A stretch of 64,000 nucleotides of DNA from NCBI RefSeq assembly GCF_000829395.1, contig NZ_AP014680.1:186001-250000 (forward strand), given 5' to 3'. The notes beneath the pieces are model-generated. The model searched no databases. It was not told where the DNA came from and worked only from the letters and a program-made list of their open reading frames with translations. Position 1 is the first letter of the stretch; each line of letters begins with the position of its first letter. A program made the position numbers and the translations under genes. Shown here piece by piece: positions 63,800 to 64,000 of the stretch. The DNA comes from Paucilactobacillus hokkaidonensis JCM 18461. GTDB taxonomy: Bacteria > Bacillota > Bacilli > Lactobacillales > Lactobacillaceae.

Positions 63800-64000
63800 A
63801 TGAAAATAGTCATATTTGGTATCGTCATAGTTTTATTTTCAATTGTCTGCTTACAGACAATGAAAATCTATCGTCATCACATAATGATTTCTGGTAGAGG
63901 TACGCCAATCATTGCTGGTTTCACGTTTTGGCAATGGTTCTTACGAATAATATTGGTTGTTGGGTTAGTCATAATTGTAGCTGGATTCGTCATAAATTAA
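63800..64000 (+). CDS. Small membrane protein
   Basis: A 66-residue protein with two hydrophobic segments (IVIFGIVIVLFSIVCLQTM and IILVVGLVIIVAGFVI) joined by a short polar loop. Start at the ATG after ggggtg; an ATG 6 bp earlier is also possible. A longer frame from 63608 crosses a terminator and is rejected. The stop TAA is the last codon of the window. Function unknown. Confidence 0.7.
   Translation: MKIVIFGIVIVLFSIVCLQTMKIYRHHIMISGRGTPIIAGFTFWQWFLRIILVVGLVIIVAGFVIN

Overview
The window looks like a low-GC Firmicute chromosome, most likely Lactobacillaceae. Evidence: surface proteins with KxYKxGKxW signal peptides and an LPQTN sorting signal, CopY/CopB copper control, an IMP dehydrogenase without CBS domains, T-box leaders, ISLre2 elements, lipoate scavenging, DUF951/DUF1129 genes and a ComX-like sigma factor. 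The rsmG-noc-parA-parB-DUF951-ychF-DUF1129-guaB block is typical of the neighbourhood of the replication origin. Species cannot be fixed from the sequence alone.

Layout. 0-5 kb: end of a hexuronate catabolic operon (GPH transporter, tagaturonate epimerase, uronate isomerase) and a LacI regulator without a normal start codon. 5-9 kb: two unknown proteins, a MazEF-like toxin-antitoxin pair, a GPH transporter with a YagU-like protein. 9-16 kb: lipoate ligase, a fused glutamine-type ABC importer with a C26 amidohydrolase, and the KtrBA potassium system behind an attenuator-like leader. 16-21 kb: an unknown protein plus XRE-ImmA protease cassette, and copY-copB. 21-29 kb: a secreted histidine phosphatase under a perfect cre site, an IS4-type element, a T-box-controlled CycA-like permease, aspartate-semialdehyde dehydrogenase, an ISLre2 copy, and a type I toxin-antitoxin locus. 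29-38 kb: T-box-controlled divergent ThrRS, a 6S-like RNA candidate, a lactonase, a long non-coding RNA with three tandem hairpins, an AAA/DUF4143 ATPase, a DUF368 membrane protein and a second ISLre2 copy. 38-46.7 kb: nucleoside transporter and hydrolase, then the origin-proximal block. 46.8-48.1 kb: a three-gene cassette resembling the CmdTAC toxin-antitoxin-chaperone phage defence. 48-57 kb: guaB and a surface protein island, one gene of which is broken by an IS3-type element. 57-64 kb: ComX-like sigma factor, an Fst-type type I toxin-antitoxin locus, small stress proteins, a GshA-like ligase and an LCP wall transferase.

Two themes cut across the window. First, about fourteen long palindromic elements of 120-130 bp (R1-R13 plus partial copies) sit in intergenic gaps, very often starting inside or right at the stop codon of the upstream gene; one has been split by an IS. 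Second, there is a concentration of addiction and defence modules: a MazEF-like pair, two type I systems with visible antisense RNA architecture, the CmdTAC-like cassette, and an XRE-ImmA cassette. The most striking unexplained signal is the transcript at 32.6-33.2 kb, whose three tandem repeat units keep the same stem through compensatory base changes.
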